Notes under the pieces: model-generated
What the model saw: only the letters and a program-made list of their open reading frames with translations
Told to the model about the DNA's origin: nothing
Databases searched by the model: none
DNA from: Flavobacterium denitrificans DSM 15936
GTDB lineage: Bacteria > Bacteroidota > Bacteroidia > Flavobacteriales > Flavobacteriaceae
Assembly: GCF_000425445.1 (NCBI RefSeq)
Contig: NZ_AUDL01000008.1
Span: 186,001-250,000 of the forward strand
DNA length: 64,000 bases
Direction of reading: 5' to 3'
Made by a program: the position numbers and the translations under genes
Part shown: positions 45,104-54,900 of the stretch, piece by piece
Position numbering within the stretch: position 1 is the first letter of the stretch
Layout: every line of letters begins with the position of its first letter

Positions 45104-46573
45104 ATGCGAGTATCAGTAACCCGAAAAAACATAAAATTTACCCCAGATTCCAGAAGAGTAGTTGCCCGATATTTTATGAATGGCGACGAGCGAACCCAAC
45201 AAATGATTATTCGGATAATGATGCTTGATGAAAAACAAGTATATAATACTTTAGAACAAACACTTCGTGAATTTGCGAGAAGGCATCGAAATATTTCAGC
45301 TATATTTTTTAGACATTGCGAAGAAATAAAACCTTTGATCGAAGCAATGCAAATTGACTACGAAGGGCTTTCACTAAACAGAAAAATGCTGATAGGTTCC
45401 TATTGCACAATGGAATACGCAATAGAATCTGCCGCAATTTTTAATCCCTCGATTGTTGAAGATTTTGACCAATCTGGACTTGAAGCAGGCGAAAAACGTG
45501 TCATTATTTCGTTTCGAGCTACAGGCGAAGGACATATTTCTTCAATTGTTTTTAGAAGAGGAATTTTGGACAAAGACAACAATCTGCAGATCATGAAGAT
45601 TGGAAGCCAAATTGACAAAGCCGAAATTGAGCACAAAACGTTACTGAACAAAGAACGATTTCTAACAAAATTATCGGAAATGCATACCAAGGACAAATAT
45701 ATTGACCAAATTATGCAGGATTTGCCAGATTCGTTTGAATTTGTTGTTTTAAAAAATTTGGTAAACACAGCTTTGAATGATCCTTCAATACGCCAAGAAA
45801 GAAGAATTGCATTAGAAGAAATAATTTGGCTTGCTAATTCATTTTATGATGTTCAGTTCAGTCACGATTCTGATATTACAGAACGCGTTATTTTTCCAAT
45901 TTCCGATTCTGAAAGTCGTGGTATCGAAGATGCTCGTTTTGTTCGTTTTGTTGATGATGATAATTCAGTTCGTGTTATGGCGACATATACCGCTTATAAC
46001 GGACATGCGATATTGCCAAAATTAATTTCAACCGATGACTTCTACACCTTTAGAGTGCTTCCTTTGCATGGCAACGGCGCACAAAATAAAAACTTGGCAT
46101 TGTTCCCAAAAAAGATAAAAGGCAAATATGCCATGCTAGCCCGAATTGATGGCGTAAACAATTATATTATGTTTTCTGAAAGAGCTACGCAATGGAACAG
46201 CCCTATTCTTTTACAAGAACCACGCTACACTTGGGAATTTACGCAAATAGGAAACTGTGGCTCACCATTATGGACAGAAGAAGGCTGGCTTGTCATTACT
46301 CATGGCGTAGGCACAATGCGACGTTATTGTATAGGAGCTTCCCTTTTTGACCTTGACGATCCTTCAAAAGAAATTGGAAGACTTCAAGAACCATTACTTG
46401 CCCCATTAGAAGATGAGCGAGAAGGTTATGTCCCAAATGTTGTGTATTCCTGCGGATCTATTATTCATAACAATAGTTTAATATTGCCTTATGCCGTTTC
46501 TGATTATTCTTCGACTTATGCCGTAGTTGATTTGGCTGAATTGTTGGGCGTTTTGAAAAACAGTACTAAATAG
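45104..46573 (+). CDS. GH130 family protein, long form with N-terminal helical extension
   Basis: 489 residues, no signal peptide. The first 200 residues are helical (MIIRIMMLDEKQVYNTLEQT, IFFRHCEEIKPLIEAMQIDY) and are not part of the GH130 propeller. The propeller follows: NSFYDVQFSHDSDITERVIF, SRGIEDARFVRFVDDD, KNLALFPKKIKGKYAMLARI, NCGSPLWTEEGWLVITHGVG and GYVPNVVYSCG. The catalytic-loop motif reads EDARF where other GH130 members have (E/Y)DPR, so Pro is replaced by Ala but the Asp is kept. It could be a mannoside phosphorylase or a beta-1,2-mannosidase-like hydrolase; assignment between them needs the residues that bind phosphate. No mannose genes adjoin it. Confidence 0.82.
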   Translation: MRVSVTRKNIKFTPDSRRVVARYFMNGDERTQQMIIRIMMLDEKQVYNTLEQTLREFARRHRNISAIFFRHCEEIKPLIEAMQIDYEGLSLNRKMLIGSYCTMEYAIESAAIFNPSIVEDFDQSGLEAGEKRVIISFRATGEGHISSIVFRRGILDKDNNLQIMKIGSQIDKAEIEHKTLLNKERFLTKLSEMHTKDKYIDQIMQDLPDSFEFVVLKNLVNTALNDPSIRQERRIALEEIIWLANSFYDVQFSHDSDITERVIFPISDSESRGIEDARFVRFVDDDNSVRVMATYTAYNGHAILPKLISTDDFYTFRVLPLHGNGAQNKNLALFPKKIKGKYAMLARIDGVNNYIMFSERATQWNSPILLQEPRYTWEFTQIGNCGSPLWTEEGWLVITHGVGTMRRYCIGASLFDLDDPSKEIGRLQEPLLAPLEDEREGYVPNVVYSCGSIIHNNSLILPYAVSDYSSTYAVVDLAELLGVLKNSTK

Positions 46574-46703
46574 CTGCGATTCAGTAAACTTTAATCAAAT
46601 CTAAAATCTGCGTTAAAATTGTAATCGCATAACAGTTTTTCCGCATAAAAAAATACTTTTGTCTAAAACCACATTTCTACTTTAGAAAATAAACCCAAAA
46701 GAC

Positions 46704-47273
46704 ATGAGTATGGATAATGAAAAATTTATTTTCTGCCTTGAAGGCGTTCAGGATATAGATGAAGTCACTATTACTGATGTGGTTAAAAATTTGGAAGAAA
46801 TTGCTATTGATCAAGGTCTTGCAAGCATCCATAAAACCTGCGACACTATTGAAGGTTTAGAAGAAAGCCTTAACACACTACTTTACGACGATCATAATTT
46901 TAAGGATTATGAAATCATTTATTTAGTAATGCCGGGACAGGAAAACAATATTTGCCTTCATGATTATTATTACAGCATTGAAGAAATAGCCGAACTTTTT
47001 GAGGGAAAAATGAAAGGGAAAATCATTCATTTTGCCAATAAGAAACGTCTCGACCTCAACGACGAAGAAGCGCAATATTTTCTAGACATAACTGGTGCAC
47101 GTGCCATTTCTGGCTATGGATCAACTTATAACAAAATAGCAAGCTGTAGTACAATTGACAAAGCATTTTTTAGTTTATATCAAGAAAATGACGACCTTAC
47201 CGAAGTAGTTGAGGAGTTGTACCAAAAACATTACGCACTTTGCAAACTGCTTGATTTCAGGTTATATTATTAA
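46704..47273 (+). CDS. conserved protein of unknown function (DUF6642-like)
   Basis: 189 residues, cytoplasmic, no membrane segment. Alternating alpha/beta pattern: FIFCLEGVQDIDEVTITDVV, YEIIYLVMPGQENNICLHDY, YSIEEIAELFEGKMKGKIIH, then TGARAISGYGSTYNKIASCS. It looks like a CHAT-less caspase-like or receiver-like small alpha/beta protein; I recall similar proteins under the name DUF6642 but cannot confirm. Two bases separate its stop from the AraC gene, so the two are cotranscribed and probably functionally linked. Confidence 0.65.
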   Translation: MSMDNEKFIFCLEGVQDIDEVTITDVVKNLEEIAIDQGLASIHKTCDTIEGLEESLNTLLYDDHNFKDYEIIYLVMPGQENNICLHDYYYSIEEIAELFEGKMKGKIIHFANKKRLDLNDEEAQYFLDITGARAISGYGSTYNKIASCSTIDKAFFSLYQENDDLTEVVEELYQKHYALCKLLDFRLYY

Positions 47274-47275
47274 AG

Positions 47276-48196
47276 ATGAAATCAAAACCGGCAGAAAAAA
47301 TAAAAACCTACGAAGCAAAAGGATTCCGGGAGAAATTTCTCGGAAAAGACAATCCCATGCATTTGCTATTCAAATCCAATTCGGATCATTTTTTCTGTTT
47401 GAAAACTGAAGAAATGATGCATTTGCAATATCCAGTTCCGCCTTCAAAACACCTTTGCCATACTTTGATATATGTCGAATCTGGAACTCATAAAATGAAT
47501 TTAGGTTTTGTAGAATACGAAACAGTTCCGAATGAGATTCTTATGATTCCAGCTGGTCAAGTCTTTTCGATAGAAGACATCAACAATACCTACAACGGTT
47601 ATATTTGCCAATTTCATCCTGATATTTTAATTGGAAAATATGGCTGCCGTGAACTGCTCAATGATTTTGATTTTTTGAAAATTTCAGGAAATCCAAAAAC
47701 AAGGTTAGCCACTGAGGATATTGCTTTGGTCACAACCATCTTTAAAAGACTTCAAAAAGAATATACAGATACAAACACAGCAAATTTAAATATCGTACAA
47801 ACGTATTTAATCGCTTTGTTTCATGAAATGAATAAAAAATCAGTTAAGTCACCTAAAACTATTTCAGCTTCAGAAATTATTACGAATAAATTTAAGGAGC
47901 TGATTCATATTCACATCAAAACCCACCATCAAGTCAATCATTATGCTTCATTGCTGAGTGTAACGCCAAATCATCTAAACAAATGTGTAAAAAATGTAAC
48001 AGGCAAGTCGGCAGTTAAATGGATTGATGAGAACATTTTACTGGAAGCCAAATATTTACTCTTTCAAACTACTCTCTCAATCAATGAAATTGCCGCGCAG
48101 GTAGGACATGAAGATCAATCTTATTTCAGTCGATTTTTCAAAAAGCACGAAGGAATTTCTCCTATTCAATATCGAAAAATGATTGATAAGTCCTAA
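47276..48196 (+). CDS. AraC-family transcriptional regulator
   Basis: 306 residues. N-terminal cupin-like sensor domain (HTLIYVESGTHKMNLGFVEY, NEILMIPAGQVFSIEDINN), C-terminal pair of helix-turn-helix motifs (VNHYASLLSVTPNHLNKCVK; LSINEIAAQVGHEDQSYFSR then FFKKHEGISPIQYRKM). Such proteins bind a small effector and activate nearby promoters. Translationally close (2 bases) to the upstream unknown gene. Targets are not evident; the SusC/SusD operon on the other strand is a possibility only. Confidence 0.9.
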   Translation: MKSKPAEKIKTYEAKGFREKFLGKDNPMHLLFKSNSDHFFCLKTEEMMHLQYPVPPSKHLCHTLIYVESGTHKMNLGFVEYETVPNEILMIPAGQVFSIEDINNTYNGYICQFHPDILIGKYGCRELLNDFDFLKISGNPKTRLATEDIALVTTIFKRLQKEYTDTNTANLNIVQTYLIALFHEMNKKSVKSPKTISASEIITNKFKELIHIHIKTHHQVNHYASLLSVTPNHLNKCVKNVTGKSAVKWIDENILLEAKYLLFQTTLSINEIAAQVGHEDQSYFSRFFKKHEGISPIQYRKMIDKS

Positions 48197-48266
48197 TTAT
48201 TGATTATAGAATCCTAGAAAACAAAAACACATTTTATTGAAATTTGCTCCAACAAAACTGCAAATT

Positions 48267-48467
48267 ATGATTTATGTTTTTAAGACTTCTGTTGATAGCC
48301 AAACAAAATTTGAACAAGCTTCTGCTCTCTTAACTGAATTGTTGCCAAAAACTTTATGGAATTTTGACCTCGAAGATTGCGACAATATTCTACGGATTGA
48401 CAGCGAACACGAAATAACCGATTTGGTTTTAAATAACGGTCTTTTTGATTGTGTTGAATTAGAATAA
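48267..48467 (+). CDS. small ferredoxin-like-fold candidate protein
   Basis: 66 residues from the ATG at 48267 (MIYVFKTSVDS); an in-frame start 10 codons earlier looks less natural. Pattern YVFKTSV, then a helix, then LWNFDLEDCDNILRIDS, then a helix and LFDCVELE. This is the canonical form of a small Bacteroidota family with a beta-alpha-beta-beta-alpha-beta layout like heavy-metal-associated domains; no CxxC is present. The paralogue at 22211-22420 has lost the EDCD motif. Function unknown. Ends before a strong terminator. Confidence 0.75.
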   Translation: MIYVFKTSVDSQTKFEQASALLTELLPKTLWNFDLEDCDNILRIDSEHEITDLVLNNGLFDCVELE

Positions 48468-48485
48468 TTCTTCCAAAAATAAAAA

Positions 48486-48512
48486 AGGGATGCAGTTTAA
48501 TTGCTGCATCCC
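48486..48512. terminator. bidirectional intrinsic terminator
   Basis: Stem AGGGATGCAG / CTGCATCCCT (48486-48495, 48503-48512) with A-run before and T-rich sequence after. It lies between the convergent genes ending at 48467 (plus) and 48541 (minus). Confidence 0.85.
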
Positions 48513-48540
48513 TCTTCAAACTAACTATAAAAATATTTAA

Positions 48541-50106
48541 TTATCTCCAACGAGGATCTCCAATTTTATTATCGATCATTGTTTGGTTTTGAACTTTAAA
48601 ATTTCCTGCTGCTGCATTTACAAACTGTGGATCTGCAGTAGTCGCTGAATTATCTATTTTGTTATTTGGAATTGTAGCATCAATAAAACTTGCTGCTAAA
48701 TTGTAATAATTTTTAATAAAAGTTGGCATTGTTGTAAGCGCCTGGTTTGTATAAATTGCACTTGTAGACGTAATCAAAGTATTCTTCACGGTTGAAGCAT
48801 TTGAACCAAAGCGAACATATAAAATTCTTTTTGGAGCCGAAGTATCAGACGTTTTATACAAAGTACAGCTATCGATTAAGACAGTAGTGGTCAAGCCAGT
48901 TCCAGAAAAACCATTAGCAGGAGCAACGGCATCAGCTCTAACAAAATCACGCCCAACTGAACAAGAATCAAATGTGCTGTTTTTTACTGTAATCGTTGCT
49001 GCATATGTATTTCTAAAATCAATAAAATCTGCTTGAGCATTTGTATTTACATTTTTCACAATACTATTATCTACAGTAAACGAAGCTACTTTTGCAGCAC
49101 TCGCATTACCATAAACTAAAGCACGTAAATAATCATGAATATAAGATCCACTAATTAAAATATCGCCGTAAGAAGTGCTAGCACCACTGATCGTAATAAA
49201 ATTACTATCACCAACTCCGCTTCCTTCTACATCTAAATCAATTAAAGAAAGATTTGTCACACCTGCATTTAGTGTAAATCTAACATGTAGTTTTGGTTTA
49301 TCTCCAGTACGCAAACCTCTTAAAGTAATAGATTTGGCTAAAATTATTTCTCCAGTGAAAACTTTATAATCCCCTGGCATTAATACCAATACAGAACCTG
49401 CAGGTGCTGCTGAAATTTTTGCATTCAGATCATCAGTCTCTTTAACTAAAATTCCAGTTCCAATATCAATTCCAGTTTTGAATGTCGTAGTACCACGCTT
49501 CTTTGTTCCATTCAACAAAGTAGCAGTATATGTAGTTTCACCAGTAAGACCTTTAACTACGGCAACTCCGGCAGTTTTTTCAGCGGCAGTGATTGTATGC
49601 GAAATACCTCCTGGTTCAGCTGTAATTTGCGTTACGTTGCTATTTGGAACCCATCTTAAAGTTACTTGTGTAGCTTCAATATCAGCATCTTGAACTGGAT
49701 AGAAAAGTTGCTCAGATAAAGTTGTAGCTGTCGTTACCGACCATTTCGAATCCTCTAAACCTGTTGAACTTACTGCTTTTACTCTAATAGAATAAACTGT
49801 TTCTCCTTCAAGCTGTACCTTTACAGGCAATTCAGATGGCGCAACATTTACTGTTTTAAAAATGGTTTTGAACTCAGGATCATCAGCACTGAATTGTACT
49901 ACATAATGATCAGCATCTGGTTTTACAGTCCAATTCAACTCTACTGAAGTCTCATTTCTAACTGTTGCTTTAAGTTCTATTGGAGAAAACGCTCTGTTTA
50001 CATCCAAAGTGTCAATTACTTCTTCATTAAAAGTTTCACAAGAAGAAAAAGTCAATGCGAGAATCAATGCCGCAAATATTCCTTTTATTATATATTTTGT
50101 TTTCAT
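48541..50106 (-). CDS. surface lipoprotein with FN3 and beta-helix domains (DUF4957/DUF5123-type)
   Basis: 521 residues. Lipobox LTFSSCETF (Cys23). One or two fibronectin type III-like domains (about 40-125: PIELKATVRNETSVELNWTV; 135-215: TQVTLRWVPNSNVTQITAEP), then a right-handed beta-helix-like part (about 225-500) with repeating strands (SGSYIHDYLRALVYGNASA, TVKNSTFDSCSVGRDFVRAD, VLIDSCTLYKTSD). This resembles the DUF4957/DUF5123 lipoproteins encoded next to SusD in pectin-type PULs. No obvious catalytic residues, so a glycan-binding role is more likely than a lyase role. Third gene of its SusC/SusD operon. Confidence 0.82.
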   Translation of the reverse strand: MKTKYIIKGIFAALILALTFSSCETFNEEVIDTLDVNRAFSPIELKATVRNETSVELNWTVKPDADHYVVQFSADDPEFKTIFKTVNVAPSELPVKVQLEGETVYSIRVKAVSSTGLEDSKWSVTTATTLSEQLFYPVQDADIEATQVTLRWVPNSNVTQITAEPGGISHTITAAEKTAGVAVVKGLTGETTYTATLLNGTKKRGTTTFKTGIDIGTGILVKETDDLNAKISAAPAGSVLVLMPGDYKVFTGEIILAKSITLRGLRTGDKPKLHVRFTLNAGVTNLSLIDLDVEGSGVGDSNFITISGASTSYGDILISGSYIHDYLRALVYGNASAAKVASFTVDNSIVKNVNTNAQADFIDFRNTYAATITVKNSTFDSCSVGRDFVRADAVAPANGFSGTGLTTTVLIDSCTLYKTSDTSAPKRILYVRFGSNASTVKNTLITSTSAIYTNQALTTMPTFIKNYYNLAASFIDATIPNNKIDNSATTADPQFVNAAAGNFKVQNQTMIDNKIGDPRWR

Positions 50107-50136
50107 ACTAATACTTTATTAATTTTCAGAAACTTA

Positions 50137-51927
50137 TTAATACCCATAATCATTAGTCAATTTCCCGTTGCTTCCATCTAGGAATACTTGCCATATTGGC
50201 CAGAATTGTCTATTATCAGGATTCACTCCTGGTTTGTACAAAGTATTGATTTTAGTATCTGCTGTCGCTCCTGTCCATGTCCAAGCAAAACTACTCCAAC
50301 CAGTTCCAGGATTAGTAGTTTCTCCTCGGTTTAGACCGTAAATATCAAGACTTACGTTATCTGCTTTAAATTTATAATATAAAGTAGAAGGAACATCAGC
50401 ATACTTTCCTGAACGAGCAGACAAATCTTTCATATCCGCCTTAGCTTGATCCATTTTTGCTTTAAGCAAATTCCAACGAATAAGATTTTGTTTACGCTCC
50501 ATTTCTCCTGTAAACTCATATTTATTTTCTTCAACAAGCGCTTTAAACATCGCATCTTTTGTAGTCAATGCGTTTACATAAGCCTCCACTTTTACTGGCT
50601 GATCAGCTGCTGCGAATGCTCTTGCTCTTACTGCTTTCAAATATTGAGCCGCGGCTGCAGGTCCTTCTAATTCATTTGCAGCTTCAGCAGCAATTAAAAG
50701 AACTTCAGCATAACGCATATAAATTTTATTCACGCCATCATCGTTTGTTGAAGTTACAAAACGAGTCATCCACTCATAACGGTATTTACCAAAATACCAA
50801 GTATTTAATGCTCCTAATTCTTGTTTCGCGATATTATTTACAGCTGTTCCGTATTTGTAAGGAACACATGTTACGTCTCTTCTTGTATCTTTTGTATCAT
50901 AATCGTAAAATACTGTTGGAAGCGGTCCAGCAGTTCCTCCACGGTTTGGTCCATTAGCATGAAACTGGTCGTTTGTAGTGTGACGAACAGCAAAAGTAAA
51001 CAGCATACGCCCTCTACCTGATGAAAAAGGAAGTTCCCATAATGATTCTCCTCCTGCTACAATATACTCTTGATTGTATTTTTTCCAGAATGTTTCAAAT
51101 GAAGATTCTAAATGCGCAGATCCACTTGCAATAACCGAGCGAGATTCACTTAAAGCCAAAGCATACATGTTTGCAACTGACAATGCTGGATCAGTACTTC
51201 TTCTAATTCCATCAGGATATTGCTGATAACCACTTGCCGCCATCGCCAGACGAGCACGAAGCCCTTTTACAAAAGCTTTATTAATTCTTTCTACACTGCT
51301 AGTTGCAGGAGTTTCTCCCGGCCAAGGAACCAATGTAGCTGCCTCACCTAAATCAGCCAAAAGTTGTTTGTAAATTACATCACGGCTTGATTTCTCAATA
51401 TAAATAGTTGCATTGTTCAATGGCTCAAATCTTGCAGGAATATCTCCCCAAGCTTTTAACAAATCAGCGTAATAAATTGCTCTTAAAGTCAAGGCTTCAC
51501 CCAATAAATACCCTAACTGAGACCCTGCAGTAGGATTTCCATAAGCACGCAAACCACGAATACAAATATTAGCACGCTCAATACCTGAATAGCTCATTGC
51601 CCAAGAATTGTTTGCAGTATTCATTTGTGAGTTATTTGGTTTTGCATCATAAGTACATAAATCTGACGCATCACTGACAGTTTGCGAAGAGTTGTACCAT
51701 TCTGTATCCGTATTTAATCCGTAAAAAGGAAGAAAACGCCCTCTGTATGAGTTGGTTTCTGCAAACGGAATTTTAATACCATCAATTGCAGCTTCGGCTA
51801 ATCCTGGACTAGAAAAAATAACTGATTCGTCTAATGTTGATTTTGCCGGAGCATCTAAATAATCGTCTGAGCAAGAAGCAAAAAGGCTTGCAACAAAAAT
51901 TCCTGCTATTAATATTTTATGTTTCAT
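50137..51927 (-). CDS. SusD/RagB-type lipoprotein
   Basis: 596 residues. Lipobox LFASCSDDYLD (Cys19) followed by SDD, the surface lipoprotein export pattern of flavobacteria. SusD features: VIFSSPGLAEAAIDGIKIPF, GIERANICIRGLRAYG, GEALTLRAIYYADLLKAWGD, YMRYAEVLLIAAEAANELEG and YEFTGEMERKQNLIRWNLLK. Paired with the SusC gene 20 bases upstream. Longer than the SusD of the other PUL and not closely similar to it, so a different glycan is expected. Confidence 0.95.
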   Translation of the reverse strand: MKHKILIAGIFVASLFASCSDDYLDAPAKSTLDESVIFSSPGLAEAAIDGIKIPFAETNSYRGRFLPFYGLNTDTEWYNSSQTVSDASDLCTYDAKPNNSQMNTANNSWAMSYSGIERANICIRGLRAYGNPTAGSQLGYLLGEALTLRAIYYADLLKAWGDIPARFEPLNNATIYIEKSSRDVIYKQLLADLGEAATLVPWPGETPATSSVERINKAFVKGLRARLAMAASGYQQYPDGIRRSTDPALSVANMYALALSESRSVIASGSAHLESSFETFWKKYNQEYIVAGGESLWELPFSSGRGRMLFTFAVRHTTNDQFHANGPNRGGTAGPLPTVFYDYDTKDTRRDVTCVPYKYGTAVNNIAKQELGALNTWYFGKYRYEWMTRFVTSTNDDGVNKIYMRYAEVLLIAAEAANELEGPAAAAQYLKAVRARAFAAADQPVKVEAYVNALTTKDAMFKALVEENKYEFTGEMERKQNLIRWNLLKAKMDQAKADMKDLSARSGKYADVPSTLYYKFKADNVSLDIYGLNRGETTNPGTGWSSFAWTWTGATADTKINTLYKPGVNPDNRQFWPIWQVFLDGSNGKLTNDYGY

Positions 51928-51947
51928 CTTGTGAAAATTTTTCTGAA

Positions 51948-54900
51948 TTAAAAATTAAGGTTTAGACCAAAGATCAACTGTTTGCTTCGCGGATAAGCTG
52001 AATAATCAACTCCCGGTGTATAAGGCGTATTTCTTCTAGTTGAAGATTCAGGATCTGGACCTGAATAATTAGTCCAAACAAAAACATTGCTAGCTGTAAA
52101 ATAAAATCTCAATTTAGAAACTCCTAAAGCAGAAGTTAAAGCGCCAGGTGTAGTATATCCTAAACTTAAAGTATTAAGTCTCAAGAAAGAACCATCTTCA
52201 ACAGCCCAGTCGCTAAAAACATAACGAGGCATATAAGGAGACCACATTGTAGTATTCGCATTTAACGCAGTCAATGCAGCAGGATCTGTCACTAATTGTC
52301 CAGTCGAAGGATCTAGATTTGTCCATCTTGTTCCGTCAGCCATTTCGCTGCTTAAATTTCTATATTGTCCGTTTGGAATTGAAGAAGCAAATTCAATTTT
52401 ATTTGCGTTGTAAACATCGTTACCAATACTCCAGTTAAAAGCAGCAGAAAGGTCAAATCCGTAAGCGTTTGCATTTAACACCATACCACCTGTACTTTTT
52501 GGATTTGCATTTCCAATTACTGTTAAGTCATTAGCATTTACTTTTCCATCACCGTCAAGATCTCTTAATTTCATAGCACCTGGTTGCATTTTACCAACAA
52601 CTGTACTACCATCTGGCACACCACTTTTTAAAGTATAAGCTCCGGCAGCGTAATCAAAATCACTTACCTCATAACGTCCAGCGCTCTTGTAGCCATACAT
52701 GATACCTAATGGTTGTCCTACGTTTACTAAATAATCTCCAGTAATAGATGAAGAAGCCCATCCAGATGCTGCAGTAAAGTTGCTCATTACACCAAGCGAA
52801 TTGATTTTATTAGTATTGAATGCAGCGTTGAAAGATAAACTTACTCCGTACTTTTCTCTTTCAATAAGATTAAGATTCAAAGTTGCTTCAACTCCGCTAT
52901 TTTGAATTTCGCCCATGTTTCTGTATTGATTATCATAACCTCCAGAAATTGGGAAAAGCATTAACAAATCTTTCGTCTTATTTTTATAAACCTCAACAGA
53001 TCCTGTTACTTTATTTTTGAACAAGTCGAAATCTAAACCTATATTTTGAGTAATCGTTGTTTCCCATTTCAAATCTGGATTGGCCATTGTTTTTGAAGCT
53101 GCCCAAAAATTATCAACACCATTAATCCAAGTAGATGTAGAAGAGATAAAGCTTTGAACCATTTGTCCAGTTGGAATATTATTGTTTCCAGCCTCACCAT
53201 AACTCACTCTTAATTTAAGCAAATTGATCCAAGAAGCATCTTTCATAAATTCTTCTCCTGAAATTTTCCAAGCTGCTGCTGCTGCTGGAAAGAATCCCCA
53301 TTTATTATCACCTAAGAATTTACTTGATCCATCGGCACGGTACGTTGCTGTAAGAAGGTAACGATCTTTATAATCGTAGTTCACACGACCAAAGAAAGAA
53401 AGCAATTTGTCATCTGGATAATAAAAATTATCAACAGAAATTGGCGTACCTTGACTAGTCAATTTTTTTGCCTCATCTAATTCAAAAGATAATGGATAAC
53501 CTTGAATTGTACTAGTAAGGTCATTTCTTTGATAATCAATAGACTCTTCACCCACAAGGAATTTCAAATTATGATCTTCACCAACTAATTTTTTTAAATC
53601 ATAATTAAGTGTATTGGCATTTCTAAAACGAGTATCCTTTCTGTCCATCATAATCATCGCAGGCATATTTTGTCTTTCTGCCGCAGGATTATTCTTTACA
53701 TAATAAGTTGTACGTCCGTAGAAACGGTAATCTTGATAATTATAGTTATCTAAACCTAATTCTGTTTTAAAAACTAAATCTTGAGTCAGTTTCCAAGAAA
53801 AGCTTCCCAAAGTATTGAAGTTTTTTCTAAACTGTTGACGGTTGTTATCAACAATCGACACAAAAGGATGAGTTAAGTTTTGAGCTACCGCTTCATCTGT
53901 ATCATCTGTAGTCAAACCAGGAACCGGAATTGGGGCATATCCAACAACATTTTTCAAACGAGAATCTGCAGATGAAACTTCATTTTGCTCATTCATACCG
54001 GCACCATTAATTTCTGTATCTGAGTAACGAACTGTAAAACTTAAATCAATTTTATCAGAAGCCTTGCTGTTTAAGGCAAGAGACAAGTTATTTCTGTTGA
54101 AATCTGATCCCAACATAATTGCTTTTTCATCATAATGAGCATAGTTGAAATTATAGTTTATTTTATCAGACCCTCCACGAATAGACAAGTCACGGCTTTG
54201 AACTTCACCTGTGCGTCCAAAAATTTGTTTTTGCCAGTTATTTCCTTTCATCCCCTTGTACTGGTCATAATCCTGCCAATTACCAAAATATTTTGTGTAT
54301 GAACTTGGGTTGCTTAAAATAGTTTTATCAGTTTGATCAAGCAATGCATATTCATATTGCCATTTCACATAATCCTCAGGAGATGTTACATCGATAGTAT
54401 TTGCCATCTGTTTCATTCCGTAGAACATATTGAAGTTTACAGCAATTTTACCATCTTTACCTTTTTTCGTAGTAACAATAATAACTCCATAAGCTCCTCT
54501 AGACCCATAAATAGCAGTAGAAGAAGCATCTTTCAATACCGTCATAGTTTCGATATCTGAAGAAGAAATATCATTAAGGCTGTTTACAGGAAATCCATCA
54601 ACAATATATAATGGAGATGCGTCCTGGCTTAAAGAACCATTTCCACGAATTCTAACTTGGACATTCGAATCTGGTGAACCTTCAGAAGAAGATACCGATA
54701 CTCCGGCAATACGCCCTGTCAATGCTTCTGCAACGTTAGGAGTTGGGATTTTACGCATCTCATTTCCTGAAAATGTAGAAACTGCTCCAGTCAAGTCAGA
54801 TTTCTTAGAAGTTCCATATCCAATTACAACAACCTCATTCAAATTATTAGAATCTTCTGTCAGTATTACATCAACTTTAGATTTTCCTCCTGCAGGAACT

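Noticed and set aside
45400..45768. 122-residue ORF antisense to the long GH130
   Set aside because: Fully inside a well-supported coding gene on the other strand; no recognisable domain.
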